Of a stretch of DNA of 5,367 bases, positions 1 to 5,367 are shown piece after piece. The translations under genes were made by a program, and so were the position numbers. Origin of the DNA: Ferruginibacter sp. (lineage in GTDB: Bacteria > Bacteroidota > Bacteroidia > Chitinophagales > Chitinophagaceae); contig VERM01000132.1 in the NCBI GenBank assembly GCA_018882645.1, forward strand, positions 1 to 5,367, in the 5' to 3' direction. Within the stretch, counting starts at the first letter, position 1, and each line of letters starts with the position of its first letter. The notes under the pieces are model-generated. The model did not search any database, was not told where the DNA came from, and worked only from the letters and a program-made list of their open reading frames with translations.

Positions 1-217
1 TCTGAAGGCTGATGCGCCTTCTATTCTGTCCAATGTCATGAATGAGCTGGATAAAAGACCGTTACTCAAAAAACTCAATCAGGCAGAACTTTTGTTCTTC
101 ATAGAGCAAAAACTAAGGGAAAGGGAACCTTTTTACTCAAAGGCAAAAATTCAACTCTCAATCTCAGCATTATCAAAAGAAACCATCGGGCCTATTATCA
201 ACAAACATAACAGATAA
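1..217 (+). CDS. aroK: Shikimate kinase, C-terminal fragment (5' end outside window)
   Basis: The frame opens at base 2 and ends with TAA at 215-217, giving 71 residues of the end of a protein. Shikimate kinase phosphorylates the 3-hydroxyl of shikimate with ATP, in the cytoplasm, as a step towards chorismate and the aromatic amino acids. The evidence is the RPLL segment (fragment residues 19-22, bases 56-67), whose arginine corresponds to the shikimate-binding Arg136 of the Mycobacterium tuberculosis enzyme. About 26 residues later comes the RExEPFYSKA segment, matching the family's R-x-P-x-Y pattern that precedes the last strand and helix. The P-loop and the shikimate-binding Asp are upstream of the window and cannot be checked. 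The DUF423 gene starts only 6 bp after the stop, so the two are probably co-transcribed. The call rests on family motifs recalled from memory, without an alignment. Confidence 0.85.
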   Translation, partial: LKADAPSILSNVMNELDKRPLLKKLNQAELLFFIEQKLREREPFYSKAKIQLSISALSKETIGPIINKHNR

Positions 218-223
218 AATAAT

Positions 224-604
224 ATGCTGAAAGGATATCTGAAGACTGCAGCCATTTTGGGAATGCTTGGTGTGATATTGGGAGCCTTCGCATCTCATAT
301 TCTCAAGGACAGGCTTGAAGAGAAGGCTTTAATCATTTTTGAAACCGGTGTCCGGTATCTATTGTATCATGTTTTCGCTCTGATTGCCGCAGCAATACTC
401 TACAAGGAATTTCCATCTAAATCAATGCTCTGGTCCTGTCGATTTTTTATTGCAGGTATTGTAATTTTCTCCGGGTCTCTGTTTGTACTGTCTATGGTTT
501 ATCCGGCCTTTTCATTTCTGGGAGCGATTACACCCATTGGCGGCACTTCATTTATCTTGGGATGGGGGCTTCTATTCTTTGGAATATACGCCAGAAAATC
601 ATGA
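224..604 (+). CDS. DUF423 family small integral membrane protein (YgdD/YwdK-like)
   Basis: This 126-residue protein is very hydrophobic, with four likely membrane helices at about residues 6-27, 46-60, 73-93 and 97-122. The hallmark segments of DUF423 are present: GAFASHIL (20-27), FETGVRYLLYH (39-49), FSGSLFVLS (82-90) and ITPIGGTSFILGW (102-114). The length is typical for the family. It should sit in the cytoplasmic membrane, and I know of no established biochemical role for the family. The ATG at 224 is preceded by an A-rich stretch without a Shine-Dalgarno sequence, as is normal in Bacteroidetes, and places the first helix close to the N-terminus as expected. The gene lies 6 bp after the shikimate kinase stop, probably in one transcript. 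That linkage need not mean a shared function. The family assignment is firm and the function is unknown. Confidence 0.88.
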   Translation: MLKGYLKTAAILGMLGVILGAFASHILKDRLEEKALIIFETGVRYLLYHVFALIAAAILYKEFPSKSMLWSCRFFIAGIVIFSGSLFVLSMVYPAFSFLGAITPIGGTSFILGWGLLFFGIYARKS

Positions 605-644
605 CATTGCTTCTTTTATCTTAATTTTACTGAATCGCATTAAA

Positions 645-677
645 TTGCATTCATTCGTATATTATCATTTAAATTTA
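645..677 (+). promoter_or_regulatory. Possible ftsK promoter (Bacteroidetes type, imperfect)
   Basis: A TTG at 645-647 is followed after 22 bases by TAAATTTA (670-677), which matches the Bacteroidetes -7 consensus TAnnTTTG at all but the last position. It lies in the 92-bp gap between the DUF423 gene and ftsK. Transcription from it would start roughly 10-20 bases before the ATG at 697. The region is AT-rich, so a chance match is quite possible. Confidence 0.3.
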
Positions 678-696
678 CTTGCAGTTACTTTCAAAA

Positions 697-3141
697 ATGG
701 CAAAAAAAACAAAAGCTAAGGGGTCTGATAAAGAGGTGCTTAAAGATGATAAAGTAGAGACTGTTAAAGTAAAACAGTTGATCAAAGATGAACGTACCCG
801 TAAAATTCTGGGCACCTTTTTTTTACTTCTCACTGTATTATTCTTCGTTGCTTTCTCTTCTCATTTGTACACGTGGAATGAAGATCAATCTCAAATATCC
901 AAGAGATTTACTAAGTTGCTTTGGCAGACAGACATCAAGGTCAATAATATGATGGGAACTCTCGGGGCTTTTCTGTCATTTTTATTCATGGACTATGGTT
1001 TTGGAATCGCCTCATTTTTGTTCTGCAGTCTGTTTTTTGTCATTGGCATCAATTTGCTGGTCGGTCAAAAATATTTTTCTGTTGTACGAAATCTGAAATA
1101 TGTTTTCGTTGGACTGCCTCTGATCAGTGTGACTGCTTCTACGATTGCTGAATACATCGGTGCCGGACAGCATTATTGGGGAGGAGCATTTGGAGACATG
1201 TGCAGAAGTTGGCTGATCAACACCGTTGGAAATGTGGGTACTATTGCGCTGATTCTTGTATCATTCTTTTCATACATCATATGGCGTTTCAATCCCACAT
1301 TCAAAATGTCTGTCCGTAAAAAAAAGGAGGATAGCCCAACTGAATCTGATGGAGTAAATATCCATTCTGAGCCTGATGAGTATGATGGCGATAATACAAA
1401 TAAATATCAAACTGGCGGTAATAGGCTATTAGATGAAAAGCAACCGGATGCTAAAGTTGAAGGTGAAATCAACTCATCCATTCCACTTGTATTAGAAGCT
1501 GTTGAAATCGCAGAAGAAACCGCTTTGAAAGAGAACCACCCTTCTATTGCTGAAAACTCTGATAATCTTGCATTGGAAATTAAAACTGCCGAAATTAAAA
1601 AAGAAGAATCGGTAAATACAAATAACTCCAATAAGCAGAAATCGTATGATCCGATACTTGATTTGCGGGACTATAAATATCCAACAGTTGATATGCTCGA
1701 AAATCATGGAAGTGAAAAAATCATACAGGATCCTGCAGAGTTGGAAAATAATAAAAATCAGATCATCAATACCCTGAAAAATTATGACATAGATATACAA
1801 AAAATTGCTGCTACAATAGGGCCTACAGTTACTTTATATGAGATCATTCCAGAAGCAGGTGTTCGGATATCCAAAATAAAAAATTTGGAAGATGACATCG
1901 CTCTGAGTCTGGCTGCATTGGGTATTCGAATCATTGCACCTATTCCCGGGAAAGGCACTATTGGCATAGAGGTGCCGAATGCCAAAAAGACGATTGTGAG
2001 CATGAAGACGCTTTTGTCAGCCGACAAGTTCAGGAACAATAATTTTTCACTTCCCATTGCAATCGGTAAAAAAATCGACAACGAAAATTTCATAGTCGAC
2101 CTTGCCAATATGCCGCATCTTTTGATGGCAGGTGCCACCGGGCAAGGTAAATCAGTAGGGTTGAATGCTATACTCATTTCATTATTATACAGCAAGCATC
2201 CTTCTCAGCTGAAGTTTGTTTTGGTTGACCCTAAGAAGGTTGAATTGAGCATTTATACCACCATTGAAAAACATTTTCTGGCCAAACTGCCCGGCGAAGA
2301 AGACGCGATTATTACGGATACCAAAAAGGTGGTACATACACTCAATGCATTGTGTATTGAGATGGATAACAGATACGACTTGCTTAAAGAAGCCGGCTGC
2401 AGGAACATCAGGGAATACAATGAAAAATTTGCCGCCCGAAAATTGAATCCGGAAAAAGGACACCAATTTTTGCCATTTATCGTATTGGTAGTGGATGAGT
2501 TTGCCGATTTGATCATGACAGCAGGGAAAGAGATTGAAATGCCAATTGGCCGATTGGCTCAGCTTGCCAGAGCCGTTGGTATTCATCTTATTATAGCCAC
2601 TCAGCGCCCTTCAGTCAATATCATTACAGGAACAATTAAAGCGAATTTCCCTGCACGTATAGCCTTTAAGGTGAGCAGTAAAATCGACAGCAGAACCATT
2701 CTTGATACTGGCGGTGCGGAGCAGTTGATCGGAAAGGGCGACATGCTTATCAGCTACAACGGAGAGGTGGTGCGGCTGCAATGCGCTTTCGTGGATACGC
2801 CTGAAGTGGAAAAAATTGTTGATTTCATCGGAGACCAGAGGGGATATCCTCAGGCTTTCCTTCTTCCTGAGTATATGGATGAGAAAGATATGGATGGGAA
2901 GGATTTTGATGTGAATGATAAAGACGCCTTATTTGAAGATGCTGCAAGATTGATCGTGAGCAGTCAGAGCGGAAGTACCTCTCTCCTTCAAAGAAGAATG
3001 AAGCTGGGTTACAACAGAGCAGGCAGATTGATGGATCAGCTTGAAGCTGCCGGGATTGTGGGTGCCAGCCAGGGATCCAAAGTCAGGGATGTGCTTATCA
3101 AGACTGAATCTGATCTTCAGCAATTACTCAATAGCTTATAG
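697..3141 (+). CDS. ftsK: DNA translocase FtsK
   Basis: FtsK is a membrane-anchored, ATP-driven DNA pump at the division septum that moves the chromosome ends apart and helps XerCD resolve dimers at dif. I chose the ATG at 697 (814 residues, MAKKTKAKG...). An in-frame TTG at 679 would add six residues, but it is a rarer start codon and adds nothing conserved. Residues 37-60, 88-125 (long enough for more than one pass), 134-155 and 175-196 are hydrophobic and form the N-terminal anchor. Residues about 200-316 are a polar, acidic, low-complexity linker, far shorter than the roughly 600-residue E. coli linker. The motor follows: an alpha domain from about 345, Walker A GATGQGKS (479-486), VDPKKVEL (510-517), Walker B with D600-E601, and ATQRP (634-638). 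The C-terminal winged-helix gamma domain (about 743-814) has GYNRAGRLMD with N773, R777 and D780 at the positions used by E. coli FtsK to read KOPS. The gene is intact, and pth follows after 29 bp. Confidence 0.97.
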   Translation: MAKKTKAKGSDKEVLKDDKVETVKVKQLIKDERTRKILGTFFLLLTVLFFVAFSSHLYTWNEDQSQISKRFTKLLWQTDIKVNNMMGTLGAFLSFLFMDYGFGIASFLFCSLFFVIGINLLVGQKYFSVVRNLKYVFVGLPLISVTASTIAEYIGAGQHYWGGAFGDMCRSWLINTVGNVGTIALILVSFFSYIIWRFNPTFKMSVRKKKEDSPTESDGVNIHSEPDEYDGDNTNKYQTGGNRLLDEKQPDAKVEGEINSSIPLVLEAVEIAEETALKENHPSIAENSDNLALEIKTAEIKKEESVNTNNSNKQKSYDPILDLRDYKYPTVDMLENHGSEKIIQDPAELENNKNQIINTLKNYDIDIQKIAATIGPTVTLYEIIPEAGVRISKIKNLEDDIALSLAALGIRIIAPIPGKGTIGIEVPNAKKTIVSMKTLLSADKFRNNNFSLPIAIGKKIDNENFIVDLANMPHLLMAGATGQGKSVGLNAILISLLYSKHPSQLKFVLVDPKKVELSIYTTIEKHFLAKLPGEEDAIITDTKKVVHTLNALCIEMDNRYDLLKEAGCRNIREYNEKFAARKLNPEKGHQFLPFIVLVVDEFADLIMTAGKEIEMPIGRLAQLARAVGIHLIIATQRPSVNIITGTIKANFPARIAFKVSSKIDSRTILDTGGAEQLIGKGDMLISYNGEVVRLQCAFVDTPEVEKIVDFIGDQRGYPQAFLLPEYMDEKDMDGKDFDVNDKDALFEDAARLIVSSQSGSTSLLQRRMKLGYNRAGRLMDQLEAAGIVGASQGSKVRDVLIKTESDLQQLLNSL

Positions 3142-3170
3142 TATAAATTCTTTCCTTCTCTTTTTCGCTT

Positions 3171-3758
3171 ATGTCTAAATTTCTTATAGTCGGCCTGGGA
3201 AATATCGGTAACGAGTATGCGCACACGCGACATAATATTGGATTTGATGTGGTGTATGCTTTCGCGTCCAAACATGGAGGCGTTTTTCAATCAGATCGGC
3301 TGGCTCAGGTTGCTGAGGTTAAATGGAAGGGGAAAATTTTCATCTGTATTTGCCCCACCACTTATATGAATCTGAGTGGCAGGGCTTTTAAATATTGGCA
3401 AGAAAAAGAAAAGGTACCCCTGGATCGAACGCTTACCATTGTAGACGATCTGGCCTTGCCTATACACAAGCTGCGTCTGAGAGGAAGCGGAACTGATGCG
3501 GGTCACAATGGCTTAAAAGATATTCAAAATATACTGGGCACAGACCATTATCCTAAATTGAGATTTGGAATTGGCAATGTTTTTCCCAAAGGCATGCAGG
3601 CCGAATTTGTATTGGGCAAATGGAAAGATGATGAAAAGGACATTGTTAAATTTAAAATTGAAAAATCAATCGAAATGATTGAGAGTTTTGCAACTATTGG
3701 AATTGAAAAAACCATGAGTTTGTTCAATCATCTGAACTTTGAACCCAATAAAAATTGA
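3171..3758 (+). CDS. pth: Peptidyl-tRNA hydrolase
   Basis: This cytoplasmic enzyme of 195 residues cleaves the ester bond of peptidyl-tRNAs that drop off the ribosome, recycling tRNA; it is essential in many bacteria. The bacterial Pth signature is complete. The N-terminal VGLGNIGNEYAHTRHNIGF carries N11 and the catalytic H21. PTTYMNLSG carries N67, VDDLALP carries D92, and DAGHNGLKD carries N113. These correspond to E. coli N10, H20, N68, D93 and N114. RFGIGN and FVLGKW follow in the usual order. The length is normal for the family. In the segment that reads DELDLP in E. coli, the second acidic position is Ala here (D-D-L-A-L-P), which I believe is common in Bacteroidetes. The ATG lies 29 bp after the ftsK stop with no terminator or promoter visible between them, so the two genes are probably co-transcribed. 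The TGA stop lies inside a perfect AT-rich palindrome. Confidence 0.97.
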   Translation: MSKFLIVGLGNIGNEYAHTRHNIGFDVVYAFASKHGGVFQSDRLAQVAEVKWKGKIFICICPTTYMNLSGRAFKYWQEKEKVPLDRTLTIVDDLALPIHKLRLRGSGTDAGHNGLKDIQNILGTDHYPKLRFGIGNVFPKGMQAEFVLGKWKDDEKDIVKFKIEKSIEMIESFATIGIEKTMSLFNHLNFEPNKN

Positions 3759-3782
3759 ATTTTTATACCGGTTTATTTTTTT
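3748..3782 (+). terminator. Candidate terminator after pth: AT-rich palindrome plus T-rich tract
   Basis: Bases 3748-3756 (ATAAAAATT) and 3758-3766 (AATTTTTAT) are exact reverse complements around a single G, forming a perfect 19-base palindrome that contains the pth TGA stop (3756-3758). A T-rich run follows at 3772-3782. The layout resembles an intrinsic terminator. However, the stem has no G-C pair, a real hairpin would lose its central pairs to form a loop, and a short non-T segment (ACCGG) separates stem from T-tract. It may therefore be weak, or simply AT-rich sequence. Confidence 0.35.
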
Positions 3783-3814
3783 AATGGCATTTGTTGTCTG
3801 CTTCTTTTCAACAG

Positions 3815-3846
3815 TTTTTGTATATTTTTGTAAACGGTTATCGTTT
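3815..3846. repeat. Short direct repeat and inverted repeat in the FAH-gene leader
   Basis: TTTTTGTA occurs twice, at 3815-3822 and 3825-3832, with a 10-base period, about one helical turn. Directly after it, AAACG (3832-3836) and CGTTT (3842-3846) form a 5-bp inverted repeat with a 5-base gap. Together they cover the candidate promoter, where an operator would lie. The units are short and the region is T-rich, so this is only a possible regulator site. Confidence 0.25.
3823..3830 (+). promoter_or_regulatory. Candidate -7 promoter element of the FAH-family gene
   Basis: TATTTTTG matches the Bacteroidetes -7 consensus TAnnTTTG exactly and lies 38 bases before the ATG at 3869, in the 110-bp gap after pth. 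The nearest TTTG that could be a -33 element (3790-3793) is about 29 bases away, longer than the usual spacing, so the upstream half is not convincing. An alternative with one extra base, TATCGTTTTG (3839-3848), has TTTG at 3817-3820 in front of it at an 18-base spacing. Either could drive the gene. Confidence 0.4.
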
Positions 3847-3868
3847 TGAATAATCGGTAATATAATTT

Positions 3869-4480
3869 ATGAAGATCATTTGTATTGGGAGGAATTATGC
3901 GGAACACGCTAAAGAGTTAGGGAACGAAATTCCCGATGAGCCCGTGATTTTCATGAAACCTAAAAGCGCGGTTTTACAACCCAATAATCCTTTTTATTAC
4001 CCTGAGTTTACCAATGAATTGCATTATGAATGTGAGTTGGTTTTGCGCGTTTCCAAAAACGGCAGATACATTCAGGAGCGTAATGCAGGCAATTACTATA
4101 ATGCGATTACGGTAGGCATCGATTTTACTGCAAGAGATATACAGGAAAACTGTAAAAAAAAAGGACTTCCCTGGGAAAAAGCAAAGTCTTTTGACAACTC
4201 TGCAGTGGTTGGTAAATGGGTTGATTTGACTCCTGAAATCAACAAAAAGAACATTTCATTTCATTTCAATAAAAATGGCGAAACCGTTCAAAAGGGGAAT
4301 TCAGAAAATATGATTTTCAGTTTTAACAGTATCATCGCGCATGTTTCCAAATACTTCTCCATCAATATCGGTGATCTTATTTTTACCGGAACACCTGCGG
4401 GAGTAGGTGAAACGATTGTAGGGGATAAACTCGAGGCTTTTTTGGAAGGTAGCAGTTTGTTACAACTCGAAATAAAATAA
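3869..4480 (+). CDS. Fumarylacetoacetate hydrolase family protein, FAHD1-like (acylpyruvate hydrolase / oxaloacetate decarboxylase)
   Basis: This 203-residue, single-domain FAH-fold enzyme probably binds Mg2+ or Mn2+ and cleaves or decarboxylates a 2-oxo acid in the cytoplasm. The metal ligands are E54 and E56 in HYECELVL and D85 in VGIDFTARD. Further residues match the active site described for human FAHD1: H13 and E16 in the N-terminal lid (FAHD1 His30/Glu33), Q92 (Gln109) and K106 (Lys123), within the very FAHD1-like stretches ARDIQENCKKKGLPW and AKSF. The C-terminal FTGTPAGVG (residues 172-180) is the family's signature loop. The length fits the short FAHD1/YcgM type rather than full FAH. 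FAHD1 acts on acylpyruvates and oxaloacetate, and I infer similar substrates here. Annotation pipelines often call such genes 2-hydroxyhepta-2,4-diene-1,7-dioate isomerase, but no aromatic-degradation genes are nearby to support that. The gene has its own promoter-like upstream region and converges with the next gene. Confidence 0.92.
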   Translation: MKIICIGRNYAEHAKELGNEIPDEPVIFMKPKSAVLQPNNPFYYPEFTNELHYECELVLRVSKNGRYIQERNAGNYYNAITVGIDFTARDIQENCKKKGLPWEKAKSFDNSAVVGKWVDLTPEINKKNISFHFNKNGETVQKGNSENMIFSFNSIIAHVSKYFSINIGDLIFTGTPAGVGETIVGDKLEAFLEGSSLLQLEIK

Positions 4481-4500
4481 ATTTTACTCTCGGTAAAATT
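4480..4500. terminator. Hairpin at the junction of two convergent genes, candidate bidirectional terminator
   Basis: AATTTTAC (4480-4487) and GTAAAATT (4493-4500) are perfect reverse complements around the 5-base loop TCTCG. The hairpin starts at the last base of the FAH-gene stop codon and covers the final codons and stop of the minus-strand SRPBCC gene. Read on the minus strand it is followed by a T-rich stretch (complement of 4471-4479), so it suits termination of the minus-strand gene best. On the plus strand no T-run follows. The stem has only one G-C pair, so strength is uncertain. Confidence 0.45.
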
Positions 4501-4867
4501 CAGCCAAGGCTCCAAAATAATTAAGGTTCCATCCATCGACAATATTCTCATATACATCATCAGGTATATTGGTATGCTTGAGTTCTACTGATGTCGATTC
4601 GCCTTTATCTTTGTGAAGTGTGATGCTTACAATGGAAGAATGCTCCTGATCACCGAAATCCCATTCCTGTACAATTTGTCTGTCTGGAATGAAAGACAGG
4701 TTTTTCCCCGTTATACTTTCTTCCCATAAGGCAAACTCAGATCCTTCGATGGGTTCCATAGTTGCCGGTGAACCAGACCATAGCTGAATGGTAGCCGCAT
4801 TAGTGAGGGCTTTGTACACATATTCCGGAGCTGCGTTGATCTTGAAATAGGATTTGTAATTTGCCAT
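4484..4867 (-). CDS. SRPBCC / AHSA1-like domain protein
   Basis: The protein has 127 residues and consists of one START-like (SRPBCC) domain with little else. Visible family features are the N-terminal strand and helix with the P-E-Y-V-Y-K-A-L-T pattern (residues 14-22), W30 starting the region before the G-S-E-F-A-L-W-E turn (42-49), ITGKNLSFIPDRQIVQEWDFGD (52-73), a VELKHTNIP strand (94-102), and the closing helix DGWNLNYFGALAEFYRE (111-127). This arrangement is that of stand-alone proteins related to the C-terminal domain of the Hsp90 co-chaperone Aha1. The fold has a deep hydrophobic pocket, but ligands are rarely known and Hsp90 activation is unproven for small bacterial members. There is no signal peptide or membrane segment, so it should be cytoplasmic. 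The ATG at 4867 fits the usual domain start. The gene runs opposite to both neighbours, with its own 109-bp upstream spacer, and looks monocistronic. Confidence 0.88.
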   Translation of the reverse strand: MANYKSYFKINAAPEYVYKALTNAATIQLWSGSPATMEPIEGSEFALWEESITGKNLSFIPDRQIVQEWDFGDQEHSSIVSITLHKDKGESTSVELKHTNIPDDVYENIVDGWNLNYFGALAEFYRE

Positions 4868-4919
4868 TTTAGGTTATACGATAAGTAGAATTTAACAATG
4901 TTCTAATCTCACTATTCTT

Positions 4920-4927
4920 TAAATTTG
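4920..4927 (+). promoter_or_regulatory. Candidate -7 promoter element of the YwqK-like gene
   Basis: TAAATTTG matches TAnnTTTG exactly in the divergent spacer, predicting a transcript start near 4934 and a leader of about 40 bases before the ATG at 4977. No good TTTG is seen about 20 bases upstream. The element overlaps the right arm (4919-4925) of a 7-bp inverted repeat whose left arm, AATTTAA, is at 4889-4895. For the minus-strand gene starting at 4867 I see no exact match to this consensus. Confidence 0.4.
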
Positions 4928-4976
4928 TTCAAGTTAGTGTATTTTTTGAACTCTTTTTTATGCAAATACTCAAGGT

Positions 4977-5367
4977 ATGGTAAAATATCATTTTCGATTT
5001 ATTTTGATTTTAATATTACTCATTACAGTGAATGCAGCATTGGCGCAATATAAAGCTTACGAAATCAGCGTCAAAGGTGATACCATTAATGCCACAGATC
5101 TCAATGGTAACATGGTTGGGAAATGGGTTTCCAAAAAATATGAATTGAATGATGATTATGCCTACGAAGAAGAGGGTGTATATGTTGAGGGGAAAAAACA
5201 TGGCTATTGGCGGAAATATTCAGAAACGGGTGATTTGCTGGCCATTGAGCAATTCAATATGGGAGAAAAGGAAGGACTTCAAAAGTATTTTAATTTTATT
5301 GGTTTATTGGAAAGAGAAGAGAATTGGAAGATTTTTAAACCAAACCATGAATTTGACAGCATTCCTA
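4977..5367 (+). CDS. Secreted YwqK/MORN-like repeat protein, N-terminal part (3' end outside window)
   Basis: The frame opens with ATG at 4977 and stays open for 130 codons to the window edge. Residues 1-23 form a clear signal peptide: basic start (K3, R7), hydrophobic core 8-18, and ALA before Q24 as the likely signal peptidase I site. The product is thus exported, to the periplasm or beyond; there is no lipobox cysteine. The mature part has the G-x-W and EG-x-x-x-G-x-W-x-x-Y pattern of YwqK/MORN-type repeats: VGKWV (47-51), GVYVEGKKHGYWRKY (67-81), then FNMGEKEGLQKYFNFIGLLEREENW (93-117, given as a degenerate repeat pattern). Repeats of this type form stacked beta-hairpins. Bacteroidetes genomes carry many such secreted proteins, often named 'toxin-antitoxin system YwqK family antitoxin'. 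An exported protein with no adjacent toxin makes that name doubtful here. I do not know its function. Confidence 0.8.
   Translation, partial: MVKYHFRFILILILLITVNAALAQYKAYEISVKGDTINATDLNGNMVGKWVSKKYELNDDYAYEEEGVYVEGKKHGYWRKYSETGDLLAIEQFNMGEKEGLQKYFNFIGLLEREENWKIFKPNHEFDSIP

Noticed and set aside
679..696. TTG start for ftsK, six codons upstream of the ATG
   Set aside because: The extra residues (MQLLSK) match nothing known in FtsK, while the ATG at 697 begins a lysine-rich cytoplasmic N-terminus typical of the family. TTG use cannot be excluded without transcript or proteomic data.
483..719. A 78-codon plus-strand open frame bridging the DUF423 gene and the start of ftsK
   Set aside because: It overlaps the well-supported DUF423 gene in another frame, then runs through the AT-rich gap into ftsK. 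It has no recognisable domain and its composition looks like out-of-frame translation.
1407..2586. Several minus-strand open frames of 74-137 codons inside ftsK
   Set aside because: All lie antisense to the intact, motif-rich ftsK frame and show no family motif. Antisense open frames of this length are expected opposite such coding sequence.
4960..4983. Seven-codon frame (MQILKVW) overlapping the start codon of the YwqK-like gene, as a possible regulatory leader peptide
   Set aside because: It is too short to distinguish from chance, has no repeated amino-acid codon or attenuator structure, and lies in an AT-rich leader where ATG triplets are frequent.
5016..5201. A 61-codon minus-strand open frame at the right end
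   Set aside because: It is antisense to the plus-strand gene at 4977, which has a signal peptide and repeat motifs. The minus-strand product has no recognisable feature of its own.
1..5367. A novel defence, mobile or toxin-antitoxin system in the window
   Set aside because: All complete genes belong to recognised core or widespread families, and there are no transposase, integrase, nuclease, CRISPR or paired toxin-antitoxin genes. The YwqK 'antitoxin' name alone is not evidence, because the protein is exported and its partner is not seen.

Overview
The window looks like ordinary chromosomal DNA from a member of the Bacteroidetes (Bacteroidota). Three things point that way. The coding sequence is moderately AT-rich and its starts sit in A/T-rich leaders with no convincing Shine-Dalgarno sequence. 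The intergenic spaces contain matches to the Bacteroidetes promoter element TAnnTTTG. The protein variants (FtsK with a GATGQGKS P-loop, Pth with a VDDLALP segment, a secreted YwqK-like protein) are of kinds I associate with this phylum. I cannot assign a genus from the sequence.

Layout. Bases 1-217 are the 3' end of a shikimate kinase gene (aroK). It is followed 6 bp later by a small four-helix membrane protein of the DUF423 family (224-604). A 92-bp gap leads to ftsK (697-3141), the DNA translocase that links division to chromosome segregation, and 29 bp later to pth (3171-3758), peptidyl-tRNA hydrolase. A 110-bp gap with a palindrome, a T-rich tract and a promoter-like element precedes an FAHD1-like fumarylacetoacetate hydrolase family enzyme (3869-4480). 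Its 3' end converges, 3 bp apart, with a minus-strand SRPBCC/AHSA1-type protein (4484-4867), and an 8-bp hairpin sits on the junction. A 109-bp divergent spacer then leads to a secreted YwqK/MORN-like protein that starts at 4977 and runs off the right edge.

How the genes relate. These are mostly housekeeping functions: aromatic amino-acid precursor synthesis, cell division and chromosome dimer resolution, rescue of peptidyl-tRNA, and probably disposal of oxaloacetate or acylpyruvates. aroK-DUF423 and ftsK-pth are spaced like two co-transcribed pairs. The remaining genes look independently transcribed. I see no tRNA or rRNA gene, insertion sequence, CRISPR array, phage gene or defence system. 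I found no evidence of a previously undescribed system. The observations below are modest: regulatory and terminator candidates, plus poorly characterised protein families.
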